DNA of 18,362 nucleotides from DASCQC01 sp036012865 (GTDB lineage: Bacteria > Pseudomonadota > Gammaproteobacteria > Comchoanobacterales > Comchoanobacteraceae): assembly GCA_036012865.1 (NCBI GenBank), contig DASCQC010000030.1:1-18362 (forward strand), given 5' to 3'. The translations under genes were made by a program, and so were the position numbers. A model generated the notes under the pieces. It was not told the origin of the DNA. It ran no database searches and saw nothing but the letters and a program-made list of their open reading frames with translations. How positions within the stretch are numbered: the first letter of the stretch is position 1; each line of letters opens with the position of its first letter. Of this stretch, positions 1 to 6,728 are shown piece after piece.

Positions 1-140
1 AGATGGTCATGCCTGGAGATAAAATCACTTTTGAGGTAGATTTGATCTGCCCGATAGCGATGGATGAAGGTCTAAGGTTTGCTATCAGAGAGGGTGGAAA
101 AACAGTTGGTGCGGGTGTCGTCACCAAGATTATTGAATAA
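1..140 (+). CDS. tuf: Elongation factor Tu, C-terminal fragment (3' end only)
   Basis: The open frame enters from the left edge (first full codon at 3) and ends at TAA 138-140. The last 45 residues include VMPGDKITFEV and IAMDEGLRFAIREGGKTVGAG, the very conserved end of EF-Tu domain 3, the GTPase that delivers aminoacyl-tRNA to the ribosome. The rest of the gene lies outside the window. Only 32 nt separate its stop from rpsJ, so it is probably co-transcribed with the S10 genes, as in bacteria where the str and S10 operons are joined. Identity is secure; whether this is tufA or tufB cannot be told. Confidence 0.97.
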   Translation, partial: MVMPGDKITFEVDLICPIAMDEGLRFAIREGGKTVGAGVVTKIIE

Positions 141-172
141 ATGCATTTACAAGGTAAGCGTGAGAGGTTAGT

Positions 173-508
173 ATGAGTGCGAATAAAAGACGAGAACAGA
201 TTCGAATTCGGTTGAAAGCGTTTGATCATCAATTGCTTGAGAAGGCTGCTCGTGAAATTGTTGAAACGGCTTCTAGGACAGGAGCTCTAGTACGTGGGCC
301 AGTTCCTATGCCGACTAAAATTGAGCGTGTAACTTTATTGATATCGCCGCATGTTAATAAAGATGCTAGGGATCATTTAGAATTACGTACGCATATTAGG
401 TTCTTAATTATTGTCGAGCCTAATCCTTCGACTGTGGATGCCTTGATGAAGTTGAATTTGGCTTCGGGTGTTAATGTGCAAATCAGCGTAGAAGAAGTTG
501 ATAAGTGA
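173..508 (+). CDS. rpsJ: 30S ribosomal protein S10
   Basis: S10 (uS10) of the 30S head, which in free form is also NusE, a partner of NusB and NusG in antitermination. The 111-residue product has RIRLKAFDHQLLEKAA, the loop PVPMPTKIERVTLLISPHVN and the end VDALMKLNLASGVNVQIS, all typical of the family. It is about 8 residues longer than the 103-residue E. coli protein, with a basic N-terminal addition (MSANKRRE) and an acidic C-terminal tail (VEEVDK). The ATG at 173 has AGAGG at 163-167, five bases upstream. It is the first gene of the S10 block and is followed by rplC after 7 nt. The gap to tuf is too small for the S10 leader that mediates L4 autoregulation in E. coli. Confidence 0.97.
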   Translation: MSANKRREQIRIRLKAFDHQLLEKAAREIVETASRTGALVRGPVPMPTKIERVTLLISPHVNKDARDHLELRTHIRFLIIVEPNPSTVDALMKLNLASGVNVQISVEEVDK

Positions 509-515
509 GATTGAT

Positions 516-1151
516 ATGAATGATGTAAATACAGGTTTAATTGGTAGAAAAATCGGGATGACTCGTTATCAGAGTATTCCTGTTACGGTTGTTAAAATAG
601 AGTCGAATTTCGTTAGTCAATTAGTTCATGAATATGGTGCATTGCAATTAACCACGGGTAAAAAGAAACACCCAAATAAGGCACAGAAAGGACATTTTCA
701 GAAAGCAGACGTTGTTTGTGGTAGTGTTACTAAAGAGTTTCGAGTTGATCCTAATTCTCTAAAAGACATTGAATTAGGTCAAGAGTTTAAGGTTAATCAC
801 TTCAAAGAAAATGATTTTGTTGATGTTACTGGCACTTCTATTGGTAAAGGCTTTGCAGGAACTATCAAGCGTTGGAATTTTAAAGGACAACCGAATTCGC
901 ATGGTAATTCATTATCTCATAGGGTTCCAGGATCTATTGGTCAATGCCAAGATCCAGGTAAAGTTTTCAAAGGTAAGAAAATGGCCGGTCAAATGGGAAA
1001 TGAGCGCTGTACTACTCAAAACTTAACGATCGTAAGGGTTGATGAAGAGAAGCAATGTTTATTAATTAAAGGAGCTGTCCCAGGAGCCCGCAATGGTTGG
1101 GTAATGGTTAAGCCTTCGATCAAGAGAAGCTCTGCAGGAGATAAAAAGTGA
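516..1151 (+). CDS. rplC: 50S ribosomal protein L3
   Basis: L3 (uL3), an early assembly protein of the 50S subunit whose long loop reaches towards the peptidyl-transferase centre. The 211-residue product begins MNDVNTGLIGRKIGMTR and contains VDVTGTSIGKGFAGTIKRW, HGNSLSHRVPGSIGQ and GKVFKGKKMAGQMGNER, the strongest L3 signatures. The GQCQDPG loop corresponds to the E. coli segment holding the glutamine methylated by PrmB. A TTG at 498 is in frame, but the ATG at 516 fits the family N-terminus better and avoids overlap with rpsJ. Near residue 20 about six residues are missing relative to E. coli (after GMTR). The stop overlaps the GTG start of rplD by 4 nt. Confidence 0.97.
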   Translation: MNDVNTGLIGRKIGMTRYQSIPVTVVKIESNFVSQLVHEYGALQLTTGKKKHPNKAQKGHFQKADVVCGSVTKEFRVDPNSLKDIELGQEFKVNHFKENDFVDVTGTSIGKGFAGTIKRWNFKGQPNSHGNSLSHRVPGSIGQCQDPGKVFKGKKMAGQMGNERCTTQNLTIVRVDEEKQCLLIKGAVPGARNGWVMVKPSIKRSSAGDKK

Positions 1152-1777
1152 AGTGCGCAGTGATGGCCTTAGATGGCAAAAAAACAAAAAATACGGTAAC
1201 TCTTAATGAGTCTTTATATTCAAGGCCTTTTTCTGAAACATTGGTTCATCAAGTGATCACTGGATACATGGCTGGAGCAAGGCAAGGTTCTAAGCAAAAT
1301 AAAAGTCGTTCAGATGTTGCTGGTGGGGGAGCTAAACCCTGGAAGCAAAAAGGAACGGGCCGAGCAAGAGCAGGCACATTGTCAAGCCCTATTTTTCGTT
1401 CAGGAGGGGTTACCTTTGCTGCAAGACCTCGTTCTTGGACACAAAAGTTAAATAAAAAAATGTATCGTGCAGCTATGCAGTGCATTTTATCCGAGTTTGT
1501 TAGAACGGATTCATTTTTCGTTGTAGAAAATTTAGATATGGCAACAGCCAAAACTCGTGATGCTTTAAAATTACTGCCGAAGAACTCTAAAGATAAAGTA
1601 TTATTCATTGGTGATGATATTTCAGAAAACTTCTATTTTTCAGTGCGTAATTTAGCGCATGTCTGGTTGTCGGATATTGATGGGCTAGACCCTCTGTCTT
1701 TATACCAAGCATCGCGCGTGATAGTCACCAAGGAGTCCTTGTCAAGGTTGGAGGAATTGTATCATGACGTTAAATAA
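1148..1777 (+). CDS. rplD: 50S ribosomal protein L4
   Basis: L4 (uL4), a 50S assembly protein lining the exit tunnel and, in E. coli, the autogenous repressor of the S10 operon. The core is clear: YMAGARQGSKQNKSRSDV, KPWKQKGTGRARAGT and FRSGGVTFAARPRSW, the extended loop of L4. The start is GTG at 1148, overlapping the rplC stop (GTGA), with AGGAG at 1136-1140 seven bases upstream. An in-frame ATG at 1163 would align slightly better with the E. coli N-terminus (MELVLKD) but has no Shine-Dalgarno sequence, so I prefer GTG. Length is 209 residues against 201 in E. coli. The 3' end overlaps rplW by 14 nt. Confidence 0.96.
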   Translation: MKCAVMALDGKKTKNTVTLNESLYSRPFSETLVHQVITGYMAGARQGSKQNKSRSDVAGGGAKPWKQKGTGRARAGTLSSPIFRSGGVTFAARPRSWTQKLNKKMYRAAMQCILSEFVRTDSFFVVENLDMATAKTRDALKLLPKNSKDKVLFIGDDISENFYFSVRNLAHVWLSDIDGLDPLSLYQASRVIVTKESLSRLEELYHDVK

Positions 1778-2063
1778 TGCAGAATTACCTAACTTAATTT
1801 TAAAACGAATTGTCACTGAAAAGTCAGTGCAGATTCAAGGTCACAATCAATACACATTTGTGGTGAGAAAAGATGCTACAAAGCAGAGTGTTCAGGCAGC
1901 AATTGAAAGTGTGTTTGGGGTTAAGGTCAAGAATGTTAATGTTCTGAATATGAAACCACAAAATAAAACATTTAGAAATAGGTCTGGTAAGGTTAAGGCT
2001 TTTAAGAAAGCCTATGTAACTTTGGAAGAGGGCAATAGTATACAATTTAGTGAAGTAAGTTAA
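1764..2063 (+). CDS. rplW: 50S ribosomal protein L23
   Basis: L23 (uL23), located at the tunnel exit, where it docks trigger factor and the signal recognition particle. The 99-residue product matches the family length (100 in E. coli). It shows LILKRIVTEKSVQIQ, YTFVVRKDATKQSVQAAIE and FGVKVKNVNVLNMKPQNK, which are typical for L23. The start ATG lies inside the end of rplD with GGAGG at 1750-1754, so its translation is probably coupled to rplD. rplB follows after 11 nt. Sequence and position leave no real alternative. Confidence 0.96.
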   Translation: MTLNNAELPNLILKRIVTEKSVQIQGHNQYTFVVRKDATKQSVQAAIESVFGVKVKNVNVLNMKPQNKTFRNRSGKVKAFKKAYVTLEEGNSIQFSEVS

Positions 2064-2074
2064 GAGGTTCAAGA

Positions 2075-2920
2075 ATGCCAAGGGTAGTCATACGAAAACA
2101 CAAGCCAACATCACCAGGTACACGTCATAAGGTCAGCGTACATTATTCTGATATTTATACGGGAAAACCTGAAAAATCTTTAACTAAAGGGAAGAAAAGA
2201 GGGTCAGGTCGAGGTGCTGGAGGAAGAATTTCTGTTCGTCATCAAGGTGGGGCAGCTCACAATAAAAAAATCAGATTGGTTGATTTCAAGAGAAACAAAG
2301 ATGATATTCCTGCCAAGGTTATCCGAAAAGAATACGATCCTGGTAGATCTGCTAGTATTTTATTGCTATGTTACCATGATGGGCATAAAAGTTATGTGGT
2401 AGCTCCAGAAGGAGTGAGTGCGGGCGATGTTCTGATGTCAGGTCCTAGTTCGGAATTAAAGCCTGGCAATACCTTGCCCATGGAAAACATTCCAGATGGT
2501 ACCATTATTCATTGCATTGAGCTGAAGCCAGGAAAAGGCGCACAACTTATTCGAAGTGCAGGTTCTCGTGCTACTTTAGCGGGTAGAGAAGGCGCTTATG
2601 CGATTGTTCGTTTAAGAACTGGAGAGGTTAGACGCATTCCTTTAGCTTGTCGTGCTACAGTTGGGGTTGTTTCGAATTCAGAGCATAGCTTAGAGAGCCT
2701 CGGTAAAGCAGGTGCGAAACGATGGAAGGGTGTCAGACCCACCGTAAGAGGTGTGGCGATGAACCCTGTGGATCATCCTCATGGTGGTGGTGAAGGAAGA
2801 ACATCCGGTGGTAGACACCCGTGTTCACCTTGGGCGCAGAAAACCAAAGGGTTGAAAACGCGAGCAAAGAAAGCAGCGAGTAACAAGTTTATTGTACGCT
2901 CAAGAAAGAAACGTAAGTAG
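2075..2920 (+). CDS. rplB: 50S ribosomal protein L2
   Basis: L2 (uL2), a core 50S protein needed for subunit joining and peptidyl-transferase activity. The 281-residue product (273 in E. coli) has the RNA-binding half with DFKRNKDDIPAKV and EYDPGRSASI, then KPGNTLPMENIPDGT, and the signature NPVDHPHGGGEG around residues 230-241, which includes the His loop reaching towards the peptidyl-transferase centre. The N-terminal stretch (residues 1-60) is basic and glycine-rich and diverges from E. coli, and the C-terminus ends KFIVRSRKKRK. AGAGG lies just upstream of the ATG, overlapping the rplW stop region. rpsS follows after 14 nt. Confidence 0.97.
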   Translation: MPRVVIRKHKPTSPGTRHKVSVHYSDIYTGKPEKSLTKGKKRGSGRGAGGRISVRHQGGAAHNKKIRLVDFKRNKDDIPAKVIRKEYDPGRSASILLLCYHDGHKSYVVAPEGVSAGDVLMSGPSSELKPGNTLPMENIPDGTIIHCIELKPGKGAQLIRSAGSRATLAGREGAYAIVRLRTGEVRRIPLACRATVGVVSNSEHSLESLGKAGAKRWKGVRPTVRGVAMNPVDHPHGGGEGRTSGGRHPCSPWAQKTKGLKTRAKKAASNKFIVRSRKKRK

Positions 2921-2934
2921 AGAGGTAATATTGT

Positions 2935-3219
2935 ATGCCAAGATCAGTTAGAAAAGGACCTTTTGTAGACCCAAGTCTTCTTAAGAAGGTTTTAGAGGTT
3001 GAATCATCAGGTTCAAATGTGATAATTAAAACTAAATCAAGACGGTCAGCTATTATCCCTCCTATGGTCGGACTGGTTATCAGTGTTCATAATGGTAAAT
3101 CTTTTGTGGCTGTTCTTATTACGAAAGAAATGTTAGATTTTAAACTGGGTGATTTTGCTCCGACTAGAGTTATTCGTTCTAAAGTTGGCGATAAGAAGGC
3201 GAAGGGAGATAAACGATGA
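2935..3219 (+). CDS. rpsS: 30S ribosomal protein S19
   Basis: S19 (uS19) of the 30S head, which with S13 contacts the A-site tRNA and forms inter-subunit bridges. The 94-residue product opens MPRSVRKGPFVDPSLLKKV and continues with SRRSAIIPPMVGLVISVHNG and KLGDFAPTRVIRS, the family signature region. Length agrees with E. coli (92). A clear AGAGAGG precedes the ATG. The stop overlaps the rplV start as ATGA, a common coupling arrangement. Confidence 0.97.
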   Translation: MPRSVRKGPFVDPSLLKKVLEVESSGSNVIIKTKSRRSAIIPPMVGLVISVHNGKSFVAVLITKEMLDFKLGDFAPTRVIRSKVGDKKAKGDKR

Positions 3220-3569
3220 AAAAGGTTAGAGCCGTTGCAAAAAAACAACGACTGGGTGTTTTGAAGGCTCGAGAAGTTGTTAATGTTATTCGAGGCAAGT
3301 CTGTAGACAAGGCGTTAGATTTTCTAACATTTTGTGAGAAAAAAGCTGCCAGGCTTGTGTTTAAGACACTTTCATCAGCGGTCGCCAATGCAGAGAATAA
3401 TGTGGGACTTGATGTGGATGATCTTTCAGTTGTTGAGGCCTGGGTTGATCAAGGCCCGGTGTTAAAGCGCTGGAAAGCAAGGGCCAAAGGTAGAGGTAAT
3501 AGGATTTTAAAGCCAACTTGCAACATTACAGTTGTTGTTGCTAATCCGAATGATAAGGAGAAAAACTAA
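3216..3569 (+). CDS. rplV: 50S ribosomal protein L22
   Basis: L22 (uL22), whose extended hairpin lines the nascent-peptide tunnel and is a site of macrolide-resistance changes in other bacteria. The 117-residue product has VNVIRGKSVDKALDFL, KKAARLVFKTLSSAVANAENN and the hairpin and strand region KARAKGRGNRILKPTCNITVVV. The equivalent hairpin in E. coli reads [22 protein letters not shown], so it is well kept. It ends with a short polar tail (NPNDKEKN). Start ATG 3216 overlaps the rpsS stop and has GGGAG at 3204-3208. The stop shares one base with the rpsC ATG (TAATG). Confidence 0.96.
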   Translation: MKKVRAVAKKQRLGVLKAREVVNVIRGKSVDKALDFLTFCEKKAARLVFKTLSSAVANAENNVGLDVDDLSVVEAWVDQGPVLKRWKARAKGRGNRILKPTCNITVVVANPNDKEKN

Positions 3570-4234
3570 TGGGACAAAAAGCAAATCCATGTGCTCTTCG
3601 CCTTAATATTTCAACGAAAGCAAGTTCAAATTGGTATGCGGAAGGTAAGGAATATGTTGATAATATTCAAGCCGAATTAAAAATGCGACAATATGTATTG
3701 CGCAGATATAAGCCTGCAGGTGTTGGGGAAATATTCATTGAGAGACCGGGTAAGAATGCGAGAATTATTATTCGTTGTGCAAGACCAGGAATGATTATTG
3801 GTAAGAAAGGTTCTGATGTTGAGACACTAAGACATACGTTAGAAGATCTAATGAAAACATCGGTTCATGTCAGTGTTGAAGAAATACGACGGGTTGATTT
3901 AAATGCTAAGTTGGTTGCTGAAGCTGTTGCAGGGCAATTAGAAAGACGTGTGTTGTTTAGAAAAGCTATGAAGAGAGCTGTGCAGACAACTATGAGAGCA
4001 GGTGCAAAGGGTATTAAAATTTTGGTCAGTGGCCGATTAGGCGGAGCTGAAATTGCTCGAAGCGAAATGTACAAAGAAGGTCGAGTGCCATTGCATACTT
4101 TTAGAGCCGATATTGATTATTCAGTAGCGACTGCGATGACAACTTACGGAATCATCGGGGTAAAAGTATGGATTTATCGTGGTGATGTTTTTAAAAATAA
4201 AAATGTGACTGAAGAAAAGACGGAGAAAGCATAA
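3569..4234 (+). CDS. rpsC: 30S ribosomal protein S3
   Basis: S3 (uS3), a 30S head protein at the mRNA entry channel with helicase-associated function. The 221-residue product begins MGQKANPCALRLNI. It carries a type II KH domain with GKKG at residues 78-81 (ARPGMIIGKKGSDVETLR), then QLERRVLFRKAMKRAVQ, KGIKILVSGRLGGAEIARSE and YGIIGVKVWIYRGD, the S3 C-terminal domain. The position normally occupied by GQKVHP reads GQKANP. The lysine-rich tail of E. coli S3 is shortened to a charged KNKNVTEEKTEKA. It overlaps rplV and rplP by one base each (TAATG at both ends), so coupling is likely. Confidence 0.97.
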   Translation: MGQKANPCALRLNISTKASSNWYAEGKEYVDNIQAELKMRQYVLRRYKPAGVGEIFIERPGKNARIIIRCARPGMIIGKKGSDVETLRHTLEDLMKTSVHVSVEEIRRVDLNAKLVAEAVAGQLERRVLFRKAMKRAVQTTMRAGAKGIKILVSGRLGGAEIARSEMYKEGRVPLHTFRADIDYSVATAMTTYGIIGVKVWIYRGDVFKNKNVTEEKTEKA

Positions 4235-4659
4235 TGTTTCAGCCTCCTAAACGCATGAAATACCGAAAAGCGCACAAAGGTCGCAACAGAGGTGTTATAA
4301 CCAATCCTCGCGTATGTTTTGGTGATTATGGTATGGTTTCGATAGGGCGTTCACGCTTAACTGCTCGACAAATTGAGGCAGCACGTAGAACCCTTACTCG
4401 TTTTATGAAGCGAGACGGTAAAGTTTGGATACGTGTTTTTCCGGATAAGCCTATTACTAAGAAACCGCTTGAAGTACGTCAAGGTAAAGGTAAGGGTAGT
4501 GTTGAATATTATGTGTATGAAGTGAAACCAGGGACAATGATTTTCGAAGTTTCCGGTGTGACAATAGAACAAGCACGAGAAGCTTTTAGGTTGGCAGGTT
4601 CTAAGTTGCCATTTAAGGTTAATTTTATGCAAAAAGAAGAGGATGCAGTGGCATGTTAG
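4234..4659 (+). CDS. rplP: 50S ribosomal protein L16
   Basis: L16 (uL16), a late-assembly 50S protein near the A site. The 141-residue product (136 in E. coli) has MKYRKAHKGRNRG, GRSRLTARQIEAARRT, DGKVWIRVFPDKPITKKP and VRQGKGKGSVEYYVYEVKPG, the two family signatures. Arg82 in VRQGKGKG corresponds to the arginine hydroxylated by RoxA (YcfD) in E. coli. The C-terminal tail (FMQKEEDAVAC) is slightly longer and ends in Cys. The start shares one base with the rpsC stop and the stop overlaps rpmC by 7 nt. Confidence 0.97.
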   Translation: MFQPPKRMKYRKAHKGRNRGVITNPRVCFGDYGMVSIGRSRLTARQIEAARRTLTRFMKRDGKVWIRVFPDKPITKKPLEVRQGKGKGSVEYYVYEVKPGTMIFEVSGVTIEQAREAFRLAGSKLPFKVNFMQKEEDAVAC

Positions 4660-4871
4660 TATCTGATTTAAGAAAACAATCCGCTGAGGATTTAAATAAG
4701 CTTAAGAGCAACTTAGTTCGTGAGAACTTTGATTTACGTATGGCAGTGAGTGGTGGCTCGTCAAAAATCAAGACGCATCGTTTTCGTGAGATTTCAAGAA
4801 ATATTGCCAGAATAAACACAGTGTTAAATGAAAAGTTAAATGAAAAGTTAAATGAAAAGGTGGTAGCATGA
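4653..4871 (+). CDS. rpmC: 50S ribosomal protein L29 with a repeat-extended C-terminus
   Basis: L29 (uL29), a small helical hairpin at the tunnel exit next to L23. The 72-residue product (63 in E. coli) contains VSDLRKQSAEDLNKLKSNLV and NFDLRMAVSGG, then the second helix IARINTVLNEK, which aligns with VARVKTLLNEK of E. coli. It continues as LNEK-LNEK-LNEK (residues 58-69), encoded by three exact 12-bp units at 4823-4858, which accounts for the extra length. The start ATG lies inside the rplP end and the stop overlaps the rpsQ start (ATGA). The family call is firm. The extension should only lengthen the last helix (inference). Confidence 0.94.
   Translation: MLVSDLRKQSAEDLNKLKSNLVRENFDLRMAVSGGSSKIKTHRFREISRNIARINTVLNEKLNEKLNEKVVA
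4823..4858 (+). repeat. 12-bp direct tandem repeat, 3 exact copies, in the rpmC 3' end
   Basis: The unit GTTAAATGAAAA occurs at 4823-4834, 4835-4846 and 4847-4858 without mismatch. It is in frame and encodes the LNEK steps at the end of L29. Identity at the DNA level, including third codon positions, points to recent slippage duplication. Confidence 0.95.
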
Positions 4872-5152
4872 CCGAAGTTAAATCAACAGCTAGAACAGCA
4901 GAAGGCAAAGTGCTGACATCAACGATGGATAAGAGTATTGTTGTGCAAGTTAATCGGCGATTAAAGCACGAGAGGTTACATAAATATATTACTTTATCAT
5001 CAAAAATTATGGCCCACGATGAAAATAATCAAGCCAAGGTTGGGGATAAAGTTCTCATTTCTGAGCACAGACCTTATTCTAAAAGGAAAAGTTGGCTTTT
5101 GGTTAAAGTTATTTCTACATCAGAGGAAGGTTCTCAAGAGGTCTCAGTATGA
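4868..5152 (+). CDS. rpsQ: 30S ribosomal protein S17
   Basis: S17 (uS17), a primary 16S rRNA-binding protein with an OB fold. The 94-residue product (84 in E. coli) has EGKVLTSTMDKSIVVQVNRR, KHERLHKYITLSSKIMAHDE, KVGDKVLISEHRPYSKRKSW and LVKVI, matching the S17 signature GD-V-I-E-RP-SK-K-W. It has a small N-terminal (TEVKSTART) and a C-terminal (STSEEGSQEVSV) extension. It starts in the rpmC stop (ATGA) and its own stop overlaps the rplN start (ATGA). This is the last gene of the S10 block in classical operon terms, but no promoter or terminator is seen before rplN. Confidence 0.96.
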   Translation: MTEVKSTARTAEGKVLTSTMDKSIVVQVNRRLKHERLHKYITLSSKIMAHDENNQAKVGDKVLISEHRPYSKRKSWLLVKVISTSEEGSQEVSV

Positions 5153-5529
5153 TTCAAATGCAAACAAAATTACTGATCGCTGATAATAGTGGCGGTAAAA
5201 AAGCAACCTGTATTAAAGTATTGGGTGGCTCGAAACGCCGATATGCTAATATTGGTGATGTTATTAAAGTAAGTGTTACGGATGTTAAGCCAGATAGCAA
5301 TAAGTCTCAGAACAGAGTTATCAAGGGTGGAGTATTCTTAGCGGTGGTTGTTAGAACTGTCAAAGGTGTTCGCCGAAACGATGGTTCCAAGATTAAGTTT
5401 GATCACAATGCAATTGTGATTTTAAATGCTCAGTTTCAACCTTTGGGTACTCGTATTTTCGGCCCTGTTACGCGTGAATTAAGGGAGAAATATATGAGGA
5501 TTATTTCATTGGCACCTGAAGTGTTATAA
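5149..5529 (+). CDS. rplN: 50S ribosomal protein L14
   Basis: L14 (uL14), a 23S rRNA-binding protein at the subunit interface and the docking site for the silencing factor RsfS. The 126-residue product begins MIQMQTKLLIADNSGGKKA and has CIKVLGGSKRRYANIGDVI, VVVRTVKGVRRNDGSKIKFD and PLGTRIFGPVTREL, ending ISLAPEVL as in E. coli. It differs by about four extra residues in the loop after VTDVK (PDSNKSQNRVIKGG where E. coli has PRGKVKKGD). The start overlaps the rpsQ stop, with AAGAGG upstream. It is the first gene of the classical spc block. Confidence 0.97.
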   Translation: MIQMQTKLLIADNSGGKKATCIKVLGGSKRRYANIGDVIKVSVTDVKPDSNKSQNRVIKGGVFLAVVVRTVKGVRRNDGSKIKFDHNAIVILNAQFQPLGTRIFGPVTRELREKYMRIISLAPEVL

Positions 5530-5541
5530 GGAGAGCGGATA

Positions 5542-5862
5542 ATGAGTTTAGCAAAATTTAAAAAAAATGACCTTGTACTGATTACAGTGGGTAAAGATCG
5601 TGGCAAGGTAGGCGCTATCAAAGCTGTTCTTAAGGAAGGTAAAGTGATTGTTGAAGGGGTTAATCAAAAAAAGAAGACGGTTAAGGCTAATCGTGAAAAG
5701 AATGAGCAGGGTGGTTTCCAAACTGTTGAAAGACCTATTGACCGATCCAATATAACACATTACAATCAGGAAACTAAAAAACGTGTTAAGGTTGGCGTGA
5801 AAAAGCTGGAAAATGGTAAACGAGTACGCTATGATAAGTCTACTCAAGAAGTAATTGATTAA
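5542..5862 (+). CDS. rplX: 50S ribosomal protein L24
   Basis: L24 (uL24), an assembly-initiator protein of the 50S subunit with a KOW domain. The 106-residue product has the KOW motif KKNDLVLITVGKDRGKVG at residues 7-24, followed by IKAVLKEGKVIVEGVNQKKK, typical of L24. The C-terminal half is lysine-rich and less conserved, ending KLENGKRVRYDKSTQEVID (compare the E. coli end ED-GKKVRFFKSN). AAGGAG at 5528-5533 precedes the ATG by 8 nt and overlaps the rplN stop. rplE follows after 10 nt. Confidence 0.96.
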   Translation: MSLAKFKKNDLVLITVGKDRGKVGAIKAVLKEGKVIVEGVNQKKKTVKANREKNEQGGFQTVERPIDRSNITHYNQETKKRVKVGVKKLENGKRVRYDKSTQEVID

Positions 5863-5872
5863 AGAGGATAAT

Positions 5873-6427
5873 ATGAGTTATTTACAAGATCATTATCGAA
5901 AAAAAGTAATTTCTGAATTGATGAAAGAAAGAAAATATTCTTCCATCATGGAGGTTCCTAAGATAGAAAAGATCACACTAAACATGGGTGTAGGTGAGGC
6001 CGTGGCCAATAAAAAGATAATTGACCATGCCGTCGATGACTTGACTAAAATATCGGGTCAAAAACCTGTGGTAACGTTAACCAAAAAGAGTGAAGCAAAT
6101 TTCAAGACTCGTCAAGGTTGGCCTATTGGTTGTAAGGTGACACTTCGTGGTAAAAATATGTACGATTTTCTGTATCGATTACTGGCTGTTGTTTTACCTA
6201 AAGTGAGAGATTTCAGAGGCCTTAACCGAAAATCATTTGATGGCAGGGGGAATTTTTCCTTTGGTATTCGAGAGCAAATTGCTTTTGAATCTATTAACTA
6301 TGATACCATTGATGCCATTCGTGGTTTAGATGTATGTGTAACAACATCAGCAAAAAGTGATGAAGATGGTTTATCACTTCTTGTAAAAATGATGTTTCCT
6401 ATTAAAGGAGTTCGTAATGGCAAGTAA
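5873..6427 (+). CDS. rplE: 50S ribosomal protein L5
   Basis: L5 (uL5), a 5S rRNA-binding protein of the central protuberance that contacts S13. From the ATG at 5873 the product is 184 residues and begins MSYLQDHYRKKVISELM, in line with E. coli (MAKLHDYYKDEVVKKLM). Other signatures are PKIEKITLNMGVGEA, SGQKPVVTLTKKSEANFK, RQGWPIGCKVTLRG and DFRGLNRKSFDGRGNFSFG. AGAGG at 5863-5867 supports this start. An in-frame start at 5855 inside rplX would add MIKEDN without family support. It ends with a few residues (GVRNGK) beyond the usual end and overlaps rpsN by 11 nt. Confidence 0.97.
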   Translation: MSYLQDHYRKKVISELMKERKYSSIMEVPKIEKITLNMGVGEAVANKKIIDHAVDDLTKISGQKPVVTLTKKSEANFKTRQGWPIGCKVTLRGKNMYDFLYRLLAVVLPKVRDFRGLNRKSFDGRGNFSFGIREQIAFESINYDTIDAIRGLDVCVTTSAKSDEDGLSLLVKMMFPIKGVRNGK

Positions 6428-6716
6428 GCGTCTGATTTCTAGAGAGAAGCGTATTGCAAGCATGAGTAATTTGAAGATACGTGATGAACTAAGAGGTATC
6501 ATCAAAAATAAGTCCAGTGATCCTGTTGAAATTATGGAAGCTGTTCAGAAATTAACCAAACGCCCTGTTGATGAATCTCCATGTAGGCATCGACGACGTT
6601 GTGTACAATGTGGCAGACCTAGGGGTGTTTATCGTAAGTTTCAACTCTGCAGGGCATGTATTCGTGATGGTTTTTTCAAAAAATATTTCCCTGGTTGGGT
6701 TTGTGCAAGTTGGTAA
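6417..6716 (+). CDS. rpsN: 30S ribosomal protein S14, long form with a zinc-ribbon pattern
   Basis: S14 (uS14) of the 30S head. At 99 residues it has the length of the long form (101 in E. coli), which in E. coli lacks zinc ligands. Here, however, residues 62-81 read CVQC, twelve residues (GRPRGVYRKFQL), then CRAC. That is C-x2-C-x12-C-x2-C, exactly the spacing of the short zinc-binding S14. Two further cysteines sit at 56 and 96. The end GWVCASW matches the family ASW/SSW terminus. AAAGGAG at 6404-6410 precedes the ATG, which lies within rplE. Zinc binding is an inference from the motif. Similar hybrid S14 proteins may exist in Legionella relatives; I recall this only loosely. Confidence 0.95.
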   Translation: MASKRLISREKRIASMSNLKIRDELRGIIKNKSSDPVEIMEAVQKLTKRPVDESPCRHRRRCVQCGRPRGVYRKFQLCRACIRDGFFKKYFPGWVCASW

Positions 6717-6728
6717 GAGGTATTAGAT

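Noticed and set aside
498..515. TTG start for rplC inside rpsJ
   Set aside because: The ATG at 516 fits the L3 N-terminus and avoids the overlap.
1249..1608. 119-codon open frame antisense to rplD
   Set aside because: It lies wholly within a confident ribosomal gene and has no recognisable motif or start signal.
4823..4858. The direct repeats in rpmC, rpsE and rplQ as a CRISPR-like or iteron array
   Set aside because: The units are 9-12 bp, have no spacers, lie in frame in coding sequence, and differ between the three genes.
5548..5847. 99-codon antisense frame in rplX with a Phe/Ile-rich product
   Set aside because: Lysine-rich coding DNA read backwards gives Phe/Leu; the membrane-like look is an artefact.
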